From assembly GCA_012514125.1 (NCBI GenBank), contig JAAZAW010000116.1, forward strand, positions 1 to 7,358: a stretch of DNA of 7,358 nucleotides. Reading direction: 5' to 3'. A program made the translations under genes and the position numbers. Under the pieces are notes generated by a model. That model had not been told where the DNA came from. It did no database searches and was given only the letters and a program-made list of their open reading frames with translations. Source of the stretch: Phycisphaerae bacterium (lineage in GTDB: Bacteria > Planctomycetota > Phycisphaerae > JAAYCJ01). Below are positions 1-6,747 of the stretch, in pieces (positions within the stretch are counted from its first letter, which is position 1; each line of letters opens with the position of its first letter).

Positions 1-15
1 AAGCGTTATGACCAT
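1..15 (-). CDS. Start of an unidentified minus-strand gene (5 codons visible)
   Basis: Only the first five codons (M-V-I-T-L) lie inside the window, so no function can be given. The gene is inferred from its upstream signals: on the minus strand GAGG stands 6 nt before the ATG, and a good promoter (TTGACT, 16 bp, TATCAT) lies just upstream, giving a predicted leader of about 20 nt. An alternative in-frame ATG at 25-27 has no well-placed ribosome-binding site. It has the same orientation as the three genes to its right but its own promoter, so it probably starts a new transcription unit. Confidence 0.42.
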
Positions 16-41
16 TTCTTTCCTCATTCCTTCGAAAAGAA

Positions 42-69
42 ATGATAGGCCGCGCAATCAAAAAGTCAA
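42..69 (-). promoter_or_regulatory. Sigma-70-type promoter for the leftmost partial gene
   Basis: Read on the minus strand, TTGACT (64-69) and TATCAT (42-47) are separated by 16 bp, and each matches five of six consensus bases. This is the best promoter match in the window. Transcription would begin near position 35, about 20 nt before the ATG at 13-15. A 9-bp inverted repeat, CATTTCTTT (13-21) with AAAGAAATG (36-44), brackets the short leader and overlaps the start codon and -10 edge. Whether that repeat matters is unknown. Confidence 0.5.
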
Positions 70-141
70 AAGCGTATAATCCCAAACCCCCATTGTTGAT
101 GTGGAAGCTGAGGTTGGAGCGAAAGGGCGCGAAAAATATGA

Positions 142-1458
142 TTATTGTCCTTCAGGCTTTTTCATGATGAGGTTTAGATTTCGCGTAAAATTCCATCGGT
201 CAATTTGCTCCTGGCTTTGTGAATCGATCCAGGCTTGTGTGACCGGGGTGATAAACTCCCGGCTCAGATCGTCGTCGATCATTTTCTGGATTCGGGCGAC
301 CGGATCGGGGTCGGTGAAGACCGCGGCGATTTCAGAATCCCAGACGATACTGCGATAATTGAAATTGTACGAACTGATAAAGGCGAATTTGTCGTCGGCG
401 GTCATGGCTTTGGAGTGGATGGTGCGCTCGGGAAGGCTCCAGAGATAAATTTCAACTCCCGCATCGATCAATTCCTGAAAATACGACGCGGTGATGTAGA
501 ACATCGATGGAACGTCGTTGGACTCTTCGGAATTTGTCAGGATTCGCACGCGAACGCCGCGGTTGACGGCGCCGATGATTTCATCGCTTAGCCAGGCCGG
601 CGGATTAAAGTAGGGGGCTTCGATATCCACATGCTCTTTGGCGCAGCGAAGAGCGATTCGGACCGTTTCATTGAGATCGAATTCGTTTCGAGTCGGATTC
701 TGATCGACGATACGGACGGAAAAATTTCCTGTCGGTTCGAGCGTGGGGAAATAACGGGCTTCCTTCTCTACCGGTGTGCCCAGAGCGGCCCAGTCCCGGA
801 TGAAGACCTGCTGCAAATCCGCGACAGCCGGGCCGGTGATTTGAACGTTGGTGTCTCGCCATTGATTTTCGCCCAGATAATGAAAGCCGAAGTTCATGCC
901 GCCGAGAATGGCGAGCTTGCCGTCGGCGATGGCAAATTTTTTGTGGGTTCGATAGAGAATCTGATCGCCCAGGATTTTCGTCAAGGGGGGCATGAATCCA
1001 CGAACGTTGACTCCGGCGGCTTTGAGCAGGGTCATCAGTTCCCGGCGGGAATATCCTTTTTGCGCAACCGGATCGATAATCAGGTTGACGGTTACACCCT
1101 GGCGGGCTTTTTCGCTCAGCAGATCGACGAATTCCTGGCCGATGTCTTCGGGTTTGTCGGTATCGTCGTCGATGTCCCACATTTCAACGTTGAGTGTTTC
1201 TGTGGCGGACTGAATTAATGCCGTGTAGGCCTGTCGGGAAACCGGTCCGTCGATGAGCAGTTGCATATCGCAGCCGCCGGTCGATTGGGCCGTTGTATGC
1301 AGATCGAGCAGAGTATCGATCGGCAGCGTCGAATCGATGGCGAGATCTTCTTTAATCGGTACGGCAATCGGGCTGCATGAGGACAGCGTGAACAGGGAAA
1401 AGACGACCAGGGTACAGAGCACGAACCGAATGGACGAAAACCAGATTCGTTTTTTCAT
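142..1458 (-). CDS. Phospholipase-D / cardiolipin-synthase-like lipoprotein
   Basis: This 438-residue protein has two HKD active-site motifs of the phospholipase D superfamily. The first is H172-x-K174-x4-D179 followed by GGMNF (N189). The second is H348-x-K350-x4-D355 followed by SSYNF (N365) and then R369-S and D374-S-E. Two HKD half-sites in one chain is the arrangement of cardiolipin synthases and related phosphatidyl transferases, which act through a phosphohistidine intermediate. The N-terminus (M-K-K-R, hydrophobic residues 11-24, then L25-S-S-C28) is a lipoprotein signal peptide with a lipobox. The mature protein should therefore be lipid-anchored on the outer face of the inner membrane or on the outer membrane, unlike classical cytoplasm-facing, multi-pass cardiolipin synthases. 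The ATG lies 1 nt after the mtnA stop with no strong ribosome-binding site of its own, which suggests translational coupling. The substrate is not readable: phospholipid synthesis, phospholipid turnover and nuclease activity all remain possible. Confidence 0.88.
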   Translation of the reverse strand: MKKRIWFSSIRFVLCTLVVFSLFTLSSCSPIAVPIKEDLAIDSTLPIDTLLDLHTTAQSTGGCDMQLLIDGPVSRQAYTALIQSATETLNVEMWDIDDDTDKPEDIGQEFVDLLSEKARQGVTVNLIIDPVAQKGYSRRELMTLLKAAGVNVRGFMPPLTKILGDQILYRTHKKFAIADGKLAILGGMNFGFHYLGENQWRDTNVQITGPAVADLQQVFIRDWAALGTPVEKEARYFPTLEPTGNFSVRIVDQNPTRNEFDLNETVRIALRCAKEHVDIEAPYFNPPAWLSDEIIGAVNRGVRVRILTNSEESNDVPSMFYITASYFQELIDAGVEIYLWSLPERTIHSKAMTADDKFAFISSYNFNYRSIVWDSEIAAVFTDPDPVARIQKMIDDDLSREFITPVTQAWIDSQSQEQIDRWNFTRNLNLIMKKPEGQ

Positions 1459-1459
1459 C

Positions 1460-2521
1460 TTACTTTAATGTTCCTTTGGGCGCATGAGAAAAGAAATTTC
1501 GTATCGCGTCGGTTGTCGGTCGGTCGATGATCCCCCGGTCGGTAATAATACCGGTGATAAGTTCAGCGGGTGTCACGTCGAAGGCGGGGTTCCAGACTTT
1601 GGCGTCGGGCAGACTTGTCAGGGCGCATCCGAATTGCCGGACTTCGTCGGCGTTTCGTTCTTCGATGGGAATATGCCCGCCGTCGGGAATAGAAAAATCG
1701 AAAGTCGAAATGGGTGCGGCGACATAAAACGGAATATGATGGTGTTTGGCCAGGACCGCCACGGAATACGTTCCGATTTTATTGGCGGTGTCGCCGTTGG
1801 CGGCGATGCGGTCGGCACCGGTGATGATTTTCGTGATCTTGCCCTGTTTCATCGCATAGCCTGCCATGTTGTCACACAGTAATGTCGCATCCACTCCCGC
1901 CTGGGTGAGTTCCCAGTGCGTGAGCCTTGCCCCTTGCAGGACGGGGCGGGTTTCATCGGCATAGACCGCGAATTTTTTACCCTGCTGAAAAGCGGCGTAG
2001 ATCACCGCAAGGGCTGTACCAAAAAAGCTCGTCGCCAGCGACCCGGCGTTGCAATGGGTGAGCACCCCGTCACCGTCGTTGATCAGAACCGAGCCATGAT
2101 CGCCGATCGATCGGCACATGGCGATGTCTTCTTCATGAATCGCCTTGGCTTGGGCGAGCAGAACCTGAAGAAATTTTTCGCGAGACGGATTTCGTTCGGC
2201 GAGCGTTTGGCCGAAGCGTTTCATCCGGTCCAGCGCCCAGGAAAGGTTTACCGCCGTCGGACGCGCCGTTACCAGATAATCGCATCCTTCGATCAGCGAT
2301 TTCAAGGGGTCCTGTCCGGAGCGGGCGGCGATGACGGCGCCGTAAGCGGCGGTCACTCCGATGGCCGGTGCTCCGCGAACCGCCAGATCGCGAATGGCGT
2401 CGAAGACTTCCCGGGTCTGATTGCACCGGATATACACCAGTTTCCCCGGCAGCAGCCGTTGATCGATCAATTCAAGGGTTCCATCGGTTTGGCCGATCCA
2501 TCTGAGTGTTTCAGGGAGCAT
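1460..2521 (-). CDS. mtnA: S-methyl-5-thioribose-1-phosphate isomerase
   Basis: MtnA converts methylthioribose-1-phosphate to methylthioribulose-1-phosphate in methionine salvage, and belongs to the eIF2B-like family. The 353-residue length is normal. Family signatures are present: RGAPAIGVTAAYG (49-61), NLSWALDRM (92-100), THCNAGSLAT (155-164), YADETRPVLQGARLT (187-201), TGADRIAANGD (234-244) and NKIGTYSVA (247-255). C157 and D237 fit the catalytic Cys and Asp of the Bacillus enzyme. The start at 2519-2521 is chosen because GAGG lies 5 nt upstream on the minus strand and the MLPETLRW N-terminus suits the family. The reading frame stays open to 2602, but that part runs through two hairpins and looks non-coding. 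Other salvage genes are absent here. MtnA enzymes also act on 5-deoxyribose-1-phosphate, and related archaeal proteins on ribose-1,5-bisphosphate, so the true substrate depends on the rest of the genome. Confidence 0.93.
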   Translation of the reverse strand: MLPETLRWIGQTDGTLELIDQRLLPGKLVYIRCNQTREVFDAIRDLAVRGAPAIGVTAAYGAVIAARSGQDPLKSLIEGCDYLVTARPTAVNLSWALDRMKRFGQTLAERNPSREKFLQVLLAQAKAIHEEDIAMCRSIGDHGSVLINDGDGVLTHCNAGSLATSFFGTALAVIYAAFQQGKKFAVYADETRPVLQGARLTHWELTQAGVDATLLCDNMAGYAMKQGKITKIITGADRIAANGDTANKIGTYSVAVLAKHHHIPFYVAAPISTFDFSIPDGGHIPIEERNADEVRQFGCALTSLPDAKVWNPAFDVTPAELITGIITDRGIIDRPTTDAIRNFFSHAPKGTLK

Positions 2522-2536
2522 ATTATCCTCATGGTG

Positions 2537-2557
2537 GGTGGGTTTGCACAACCCACC
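2537..2557 (-). promoter_or_regulatory. Hairpin abutting the mtnA ribosome-binding site
   Basis: A perfect 8-bp inverted repeat, GGTGGGTT with AACCCACC, has a 5-nt loop. On the minus-strand transcript it ends 3 nt before the GAGG that serves mtnA, and it is not followed by a T-run. It could control ribosome access or act as the alternative partner of the neighbouring terminator hairpin. The stem is seen directly; the role is inferred. It might instead be part of a dispersed repeat. Confidence 0.55.
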
Positions 2558-2570
2558 TGTTGCTGAATAG

Positions 2571-2598
2571 AAAAAATGGTGGATGTTTAAAGTCCACC
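2571..2598 (-). terminator. Rho-independent terminator after accA
   Basis: On the minus strand, GGTGGA, a 9-nt loop and TCCACC form a 6-bp stem followed by A and then six T (2571-2576). The hairpin lies 50 nt past the accA stop and 50 nt before the mtnA start, so full termination would separate the two genes. I see no convincing promoter between this hairpin and mtnA. Some readthrough, or a switch that prevents termination, would therefore be needed to express mtnA and the lipoprotein gene. Confidence 0.6.
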
Positions 2599-2647
2599 CC
2601 ATATTATTCGAACCGACGGCTGATGCCGACGATTCTTCTTTTACCCG

Positions 2648-3739
2648 CTAAACTCTTACCGCTTGCGATTGAAATACCGGACCGCCGGTTACCGGCAACG
2701 TTAAAGCAGCCGGGCGTTTGGTCTTAACGGGTGTCGCCGCCGATCCGGATTGAAAAAATTCGCCGAGATGACGGATTTTGTCATATCGCTGTTGCAATAA
2801 TTTTTCTGTCGGGATGCGTTTGAGTCGGGTCAGCGACTCTGCGATATAATGTTCCAGATTCGAAGCCGCCACCGACGGGTCGCGATGCGCGCCGCCGAGC
2901 GGTTCAGGAATGATATCGTCGATGATCTTGAGTTTTTTGAGGTCTTTGGGGGTCAGCTTGAGACATTCAGCCGCCTTGGGGGCCATTTCAGCGGTTTTCC
3001 ATAAAATGGCGGCACAACCTTCGGGGGTAATGACGGAATAATACGCATGTTCAAGCGCGGCGATTCGGTCGCCCACACCGATGCCCAACGCCCCGCCCGA
3101 ACCGCCTTCGGCAATGACGACGCAAACAATCGGTGTTTGAAGGCGGGACATTTCCATCAGGTTCACCGCAATCGCCTGTGCGATACCGCGCTCTTCGGCG
3201 CCGATGCCCGGATACGCGCCCGGCGTATCGATCAGGCAAACCACCGGCAGGTGAAACTTCGCTGCCAACTGCATTTTCAGAAGCGCCTTGCGGTATCCTT
3301 CCGGATGAGCACAGCCGAAGTAACATTCGACTTTTTCCTTGATGTCGCGTCCCTTGCGATGAGCGACGATCATGCACTTGTGTCCTGCCAGACGACCCAA
3401 ACCGGTGATGATCGACTTGTCATTGCGAAACTGCCGATCACCGTTGATCTCGCAGAAGTCGCGAACGATCATCTGAATGTAGTCCATCGCCTGAGGCCGC
3501 TTCTGATGGCGGGCGACCTGGACCTTTTCCCAGGGTTTAAGATTGCTATAGGTTTTCTTCATCAAAGTGACCAGTGTGCTGCGAAGCTCGCGGGCCTCTG
3601 CGGTGCAATCACGGCCTGTAACGGCCTGCTGGTGCTCAAGCTCGAGTATCTGTTGCTCGATCTGAACTAGCGGTCGTTCGAAGTCCAATATCTGTCCGCC
3701 AGGGAACTGACCCTTTTTACCGGCGTTTTGTTCTGCCAT
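2648..3739 (-). CDS. accA: Acetyl-CoA carboxylase carboxyltransferase subunit alpha
   Basis: AccA pairs with AccD to transfer the carboxyl group from carboxybiotin (AccB) to acetyl-CoA, giving malonyl-CoA, the first committed step of fatty-acid synthesis in the cytoplasm. The 363-residue chain begins with the N-terminal LDFERPLVQIEQQI segment. The core follows: RHQKRP (77-82), GDRQFRND (100-107), HPEGYRKAL (145-153), IDTPGAYPGIGAEERG (170-185), EGGSGGALGIGVGDR (211-225), PEGCAAILWKTAE (239-251) and PEPLGGAHRDP (278-288). It ends about 35 residues beyond the usual family end, in a Ala/Thr/Pro/Val-rich tail that looks disordered. GGGAG on the minus strand is 9 nt before the chosen ATG. An ATG two codons earlier (3743-3745) is possible but only 3 nt from that GGGAG. 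accD is not in the window. Confidence 0.95.
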   Translation of the reverse strand: MAEQNAGKKGQFPGGQILDFERPLVQIEQQILELEHQQAVTGRDCTAEARELRSTLVTLMKKTYSNLKPWEKVQVARHQKRPQAMDYIQMIVRDFCEINGDRQFRNDKSIITGLGRLAGHKCMIVAHRKGRDIKEKVECYFGCAHPEGYRKALLKMQLAAKFHLPVVCLIDTPGAYPGIGAEERGIAQAIAVNLMEMSRLQTPIVCVVIAEGGSGGALGIGVGDRIAALEHAYYSVITPEGCAAILWKTAEMAPKAAECLKLTPKDLKKLKIIDDIIPEPLGGAHRDPSVAASNLEHYIAESLTRLKRIPTEKLLQQRYDKIRHLGEFFQSGSAATPVKTKRPAALTLPVTGGPVFQSQAVRV

Positions 3740-3762
3740 ATTCATGATCTCCCAATACCAAC

Positions 3763-3786
3763 AGAGACGCATAATTGTGCGTCTCT
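3763..3786. repeat. 24-bp near-perfect palindrome in the accA leader
   Basis: AGAGACGCA (3763-3771) and TGCGTCTCT (3778-3786) form a 9-bp perfect inverted repeat around TAATTG. Across the whole 24 bp only the central base pairs deviate from symmetry. It sits 24 nt upstream of the accA start, downstream of the predicted accA promoter and without a T-run. A roadblock operator or an RNA hairpin in the 5' leader are the likely roles. It does not resemble the FapR operator. Confidence 0.6.
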
Positions 3787-3818
3787 TAAATCCGGTATTA
3801 CATCATTTGTAGGTAATA

Positions 3819-3847
3819 AGGATACCGTTATTTGCCGATTAAGACAA
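3819..3847 (-). promoter_or_regulatory. Candidate promoter for accA
   Basis: On the minus strand, TTGTCT (3842-3847) and TATCCT (3819-3824) are 17 bp apart, each matching four of six consensus bases. The leader would be about 75 nt and would include the 24-bp palindrome. A 6-bp inverted repeat, TATTAC (3796-3801) with GTAATA (3813-3818), covers the predicted transcription start. The -35 box lies only 7 bp from the -35 of the tyrA promoter candidate, so polymerases would bind back to back. Confidence 0.38.
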
Positions 3848-3854
3848 GAAGAAA

Positions 3855-3883
3855 TTGACTTCCGGGGAGGCTTATGGTACGCT
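3855..3883 (+). promoter_or_regulatory. Candidate promoter for tyrA
   Basis: TTGACT (3855-3860, five of six consensus bases) is followed after 17 bp by TACGCT (3878-3883, T-A....T only). The leader to the TTG start would be about 33 nt. The -35 is good and the -10 is poor, so this is a modest call. Confidence 0.4.
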
Positions 3884-3922
3884 TAATGCACAATTTCCGG
3901 GAATATTTTAAGAGGTAAACCC

Positions 3923-4801
3923 TTGAAACTGCGCAATTTATCTAAAATTGGCATCGTCGGCCCCGGCCTGTTGGGTGGGTCGATCGGACTTGCAATTAAA
4001 TCTCACAATCCGGGTCACCAGGTCATCGGCGTGGGCCATCGCACCCGTTCGGTGGATCGGGCGAAAGAAATCGGGGCGATCGATCAGGGATCGCTGGAGA
4101 TTCGAGACCTGGCAGAGTGCGATCTGGTCATTATCGCCACCCCCATCGGACTGATTCGTCGAACGATTGAAGAACTGGGCGAGGTTTTGGCGCCCGACGC
4201 AATAGTGACGGATGTCGGCTCGACCAAACGCAGCATCTGCCGGTGGGGGAAACAACTGGCTCGGCGAAAAATCGACTTTATCGGTTCGCATCCTATCGCC
4301 GGTTCGGAAAAACGCGGGGTGGACTTCGCCAGACCGGACCTTTTCATCAACGCGGATTGTTTTGTGACCCCGATGGCTGGAAATAATCCGCAGGCGGTCG
4401 ATCTGGTCTGTGAACTTTGGCAGACGCTGGGGATGCGCGTGGTTAAAACCACGCCAAGCAAACATGATAAATTATTGGCGGCGGTTTCGCATCTGCCGCA
4501 CATGGTGGCGGCGGGACTGGTCAACGTCTGCGGCGAGGATCAGATCAAATTTTCCGGAACGGGTTTTATGGATACCACCCGCATCGCTTCGGGCGATGTG
4601 AACCTTTGGCACGACATTATCGTTTCAAATTCCGATTATCTATCCGCTATGTTGAAAAAGTTCACCAGCCAGCTTGAAAAAGTTCGCCAGGCCATCGAAA
4701 AAGGCGATTCAAAGGCGATTTGTGCTTTTCTGGAAAAAGCCCGCACTCGCCGCGAAGACCTGGTCCGATTCAAATATCAACAGCAGCAAATCGAACCTTA
4801 A
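3923..4801 (+). CDS. tyrA: Prephenate/arogenate dehydrogenase (TyrA family)
   Basis: TyrA oxidatively decarboxylates prephenate (or arogenate) for tyrosine synthesis in the cytoplasm. The 292-residue chain has an N-terminal Rossmann fold with GPGLLGGS (13-20), then DVGSTKRSI (97-105), GSHPIAGSEKRGVDFA (121-136) with the catalytic-type H123, AVSHLPHMVAAGL (187-199) and FSGTGFMDTTRIASGD (210-225) with R220. It is the monofunctional form: no chorismate mutase part and no C-terminal ACT domain, so tyrosine feedback through an ACT domain is not expected. The start is TTG: AGAGG lies 7 nt upstream, and the Rossmann strand begins only about eight residues in, leaving no room for a later start. After strand beta-2 the chain reads GVGHRTRS (36-43), without the acidic residue typical of NAD enzymes and with Arg40 and Arg42, which suggests NADP use. 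Prephenate versus arogenate preference cannot be read. Confidence 0.93.
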   Translation: MKLRNLSKIGIVGPGLLGGSIGLAIKSHNPGHQVIGVGHRTRSVDRAKEIGAIDQGSLEIRDLAECDLVIIATPIGLIRRTIEELGEVLAPDAIVTDVGSTKRSICRWGKQLARRKIDFIGSHPIAGSEKRGVDFARPDLFINADCFVTPMAGNNPQAVDLVCELWQTLGMRVVKTTPSKHDKLLAAVSHLPHMVAAGLVNVCGEDQIKFSGTGFMDTTRIASGDVNLWHDIIVSNSDYLSAMLKKFTSQLEKVRQAIEKGDSKAICAFLEKARTRREDLVRFKYQQQQIEP

Positions 4802-4812
4802 GTTTTGCCGAG

Positions 4813-4851
4813 TTCATATAACGGTTCGCACGCTCGATATGAAACTTTTTT
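4813..4851 (+). terminator. Weak terminator-like hairpin after tyrA
   Basis: TTCATAT (4813-4819) and ATATGAA (4837-4843) form a 7-bp stem with a 17-nt loop, followed after two bases by six T (4846-4851). It starts 11 nt past the tyrA stop, between two convergent genes. The stem is A+T-rich and the loop long, so efficiency is doubtful. On the minus strand no T-run follows, so it would not serve the hydrogenase-like gene. Confidence 0.35.
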
Positions 4852-4874
4852 GCCCTGTGAAATTAATTCTGTTG

Positions 4875-6686
4875 CTATTGTGACCGGACCTTCTGCTCTG
4901 AATTGATATGAGTGTTTTCTTCAAACTCCTGCGTCTTGCTGATAATCTTTTGTGTGTTTTGGCTGACTTGTTGAGTCAAGGTCGTGGTTTGTTTGAATTG
5001 ATTGCTGGCTTGGCTGACTTTTTTGACGATCGTCTCAAACGCCTGGGTGATTTGATTGGCGTAAGGACCGATCTTGCCCGCTTCCTGTTGGGTATTTTCC
5101 GCAAGCCGTTTGACCTCGGCTGCTACGACCGAAAACCCTTTTCCTGCCTCACCGGCATGGGCGGACTCGATAGAGGCGTTCAACGCCAACAGATTCGTCT
5201 GGAACGCGATATCGGTAATTGCGTGAACGATCGGCTCGAATTCTTTGGTAATTTTTGAGACATCGGAAATGTCGCTCATTAATTTTTCGAAATCGTTTTT
5301 TTGATTGTCGGTCAGACCCAAAAGTTCATGGATTTGTCCCATGATACCGCCGGCCAGATCACGGTTGTGCTGGTGATACCGCTCCAGGAGCGATTCTTTG
5401 TAATGGTGACAGTTCTGGGGTTTATTTAAACCATTACAAATCGCCACGGCCATCATCCGGCACGAACCGTAACCGCAGGCGGAACAATTATAATGATCTT
5501 CCGGCGAAAACTTATTCATGGCGTGGAACGCCTCCTGCATCTCCTGCTCGGAAGGATTGCGAACGATATTATTTCCAGAAAGATTTTCATAGGTCCTGTT
5601 GTAGAGGCTGGGTTTCCAGAATTTCTTAACGAGTTTTTTCATGGCCTTTTGCGTCCGTCTGGCGGAGGCAAATCCGCGCTTACGATAGTTTCGGCACATG
5701 CTTTCTTTACGCTTTTCAACCAGGCTTTCAAGCTCATCGGCCGATTTTTCCCGGCTGGGAGTCGCCGATCCGCCATTACAGCCGTTTTCGCAGTTCAGGC
5801 AATCGATCAGAACCGGAGCCAGACCGTTCGCGATCATTTCGGGCAGTTTTTTAAAGTAATCGTAGATAATTTCCCGTCCTTCGATCTTTCGGGTAATGGA
5901 TCGGACATCGCTGTTCCACCTTTCCGCCGTTCGAAGAAGCCCGCCGGGGGTGGAAAAAAGCACCGCCCGCTCCGCCGGCGGATTGTCGTAATCGACTTGA
6001 GGATAATCGTCAAGCGAGGTGTGGTGATTTTTCAAATAGTCGAGAATAGAGTTGAAAGTAACGTTGTAGTCACCGATTCCGACTTCCTCGAATTCGCGTT
6101 TTTTTGCCGCACAAGGTGAAATGACGGCAAATTGATGACCCCGATAGGCAGGATAATATTCCCGTATCATTTTCATGATATGAAGCATCGGACTGTCCGC
6201 CGGGGCGAGGTATTTAAGAAGTTCAGGCTGATAAATCTCGCAGTAGGTCACCAAAGCCGGACAGGGTTGGGCGATAACCGTTGTGGGTTTATTTTTTTCA
6301 ATATGATTCAGATAGGATTGAATGGTCAGCTCCGCACCAAAGCTTACATCGAAACATGCCTTGACACCCAGTGACCTGAGCCATCCATTCAGATGAAGAT
6401 ACCGTTGGGGAAAATTCGCCGCCACGGCAGGAGCGACAATGGCGACAATCGGAGTTCCCCGTTGAACATTCGCAAGAAAGCGATCCATATCGTCCACAAC
6501 TTTTCGAGCGCCGTGAGTACAGGCGGATAAACAGGCTCCGCATCCAATGCACATATCATGATTGAGTTTAACATAGTCCCCACTGCCGTCATTACAGAAC
6601 TTCACCGGGCAGACGCTGATACAGGCATGACAATTGTTACACTTCAAAGAATCGACTTCGATAACTTTCGCCAGTTTCTTTGCCAT
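4875..6686 (-). CDS. Sensory [FeFe]-hydrogenase-like protein fused to a chemotaxis signalling domain
   Basis: The 603-residue soluble protein has four parts. First come two 4Fe-4S ferredoxin clusters (C16, 19, 22, 26 and C46, 49, 52, 56). Second is a [FeFe]-hydrogenase large-subunit domain (about 75-340) with the H-cluster cysteines: QPCPA (C142), SPCAAK (C192) and LNCENGC (C299, C303). Third is a further Fe-S motif, C401-x2-C404-x4-C409-x16-C426. Last is a helical methyl-accepting-chemotaxis-type hairpin whose tip reads AFQTNLLALNAS then GEAGKGFSVVAAEV (about 494-525). There is no transmembrane segment, HAMP or PAS domain. Fe-S and hydrogenase modules feeding a chemoreceptor tip suggest a cytoplasmic H2 or redox sensor that could contact CheA/CheW, rather than a catalytic hydrogenase. 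The start at 6684-6686 is preferred because GGAG lies 6 nt upstream. The frame extends five codons further to a TTG (6699-6701), but that stretch contains the ribosome-binding site. No HydE/F/G maturases or che genes are nearby. Confidence 0.88.
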   Translation of the reverse strand: MAKKLAKVIEVDSLKCNNCHACISVCPVKFCNDGSGDYVKLNHDMCIGCGACLSACTHGARKVVDDMDRFLANVQRGTPIVAIVAPAVAANFPQRYLHLNGWLRSLGVKACFDVSFGAELTIQSYLNHIEKNKPTTVIAQPCPALVTYCEIYQPELLKYLAPADSPMLHIMKMIREYYPAYRGHQFAVISPCAAKKREFEEVGIGDYNVTFNSILDYLKNHHTSLDDYPQVDYDNPPAERAVLFSTPGGLLRTAERWNSDVRSITRKIEGREIIYDYFKKLPEMIANGLAPVLIDCLNCENGCNGGSATPSREKSADELESLVEKRKESMCRNYRKRGFASARRTQKAMKKLVKKFWKPSLYNRTYENLSGNNIVRNPSEQEMQEAFHAMNKFSPEDHYNCSACGYGSCRMMAVAICNGLNKPQNCHHYKESLLERYHQHNRDLAGGIMGQIHELLGLTDNQKNDFEKLMSDISDVSKITKEFEPIVHAITDIAFQTNLLALNASIESAHAGEAGKGFSVVAAEVKRLAENTQQEAGKIGPYANQITQAFETIVKKVSQASNQFKQTTTLTQQVSQNTQKIISKTQEFEENTHINSEQKVRSQ

Positions 6687-6712
6687 TTTTTTCTCCATCA
6701 AAAAAACTTCGT

Positions 6713-6725
6713 TTGCTTAAAGCAA
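6713..6725. repeat. 13-bp palindrome in the hydrogenase-gene leader
   Basis: TTGCTT and AAGCAA surround a single A, making a perfect inverted repeat between the predicted promoter and the ribosome-binding site. With no loop to speak of it is better suited to protein binding than to an RNA hairpin. It might be a second operator for the gene. In A+T-rich DNA a chance occurrence is possible. Confidence 0.35.
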
Positions 6726-6747
6726 TTTTTTATTTCTTCTTTTGTAC

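Noticed and set aside
75..80. TATAAT on the plus strand
   Set aside because: There is no -35 at a suitable distance and no plus-strand gene downstream. The minus-strand TTGACT-16-TATCAT beside it is much better.
1484..2566. Long plus-strand frames opposite mtnA, and similar ones opposite accA, tyrA and the hydrogenase-like gene
   Set aside because: They are antisense shadows of strongly recognised genes and have no domains or ribosome-binding sites worth noting.
2522..2602. Longer mtnA start giving 27 extra residues
   Set aside because: The added peptide is encoded by the two hairpins and the terminator T-run, while the ATG at 2519-2521 has GAGG 5 nt upstream and matches the family N-terminus.
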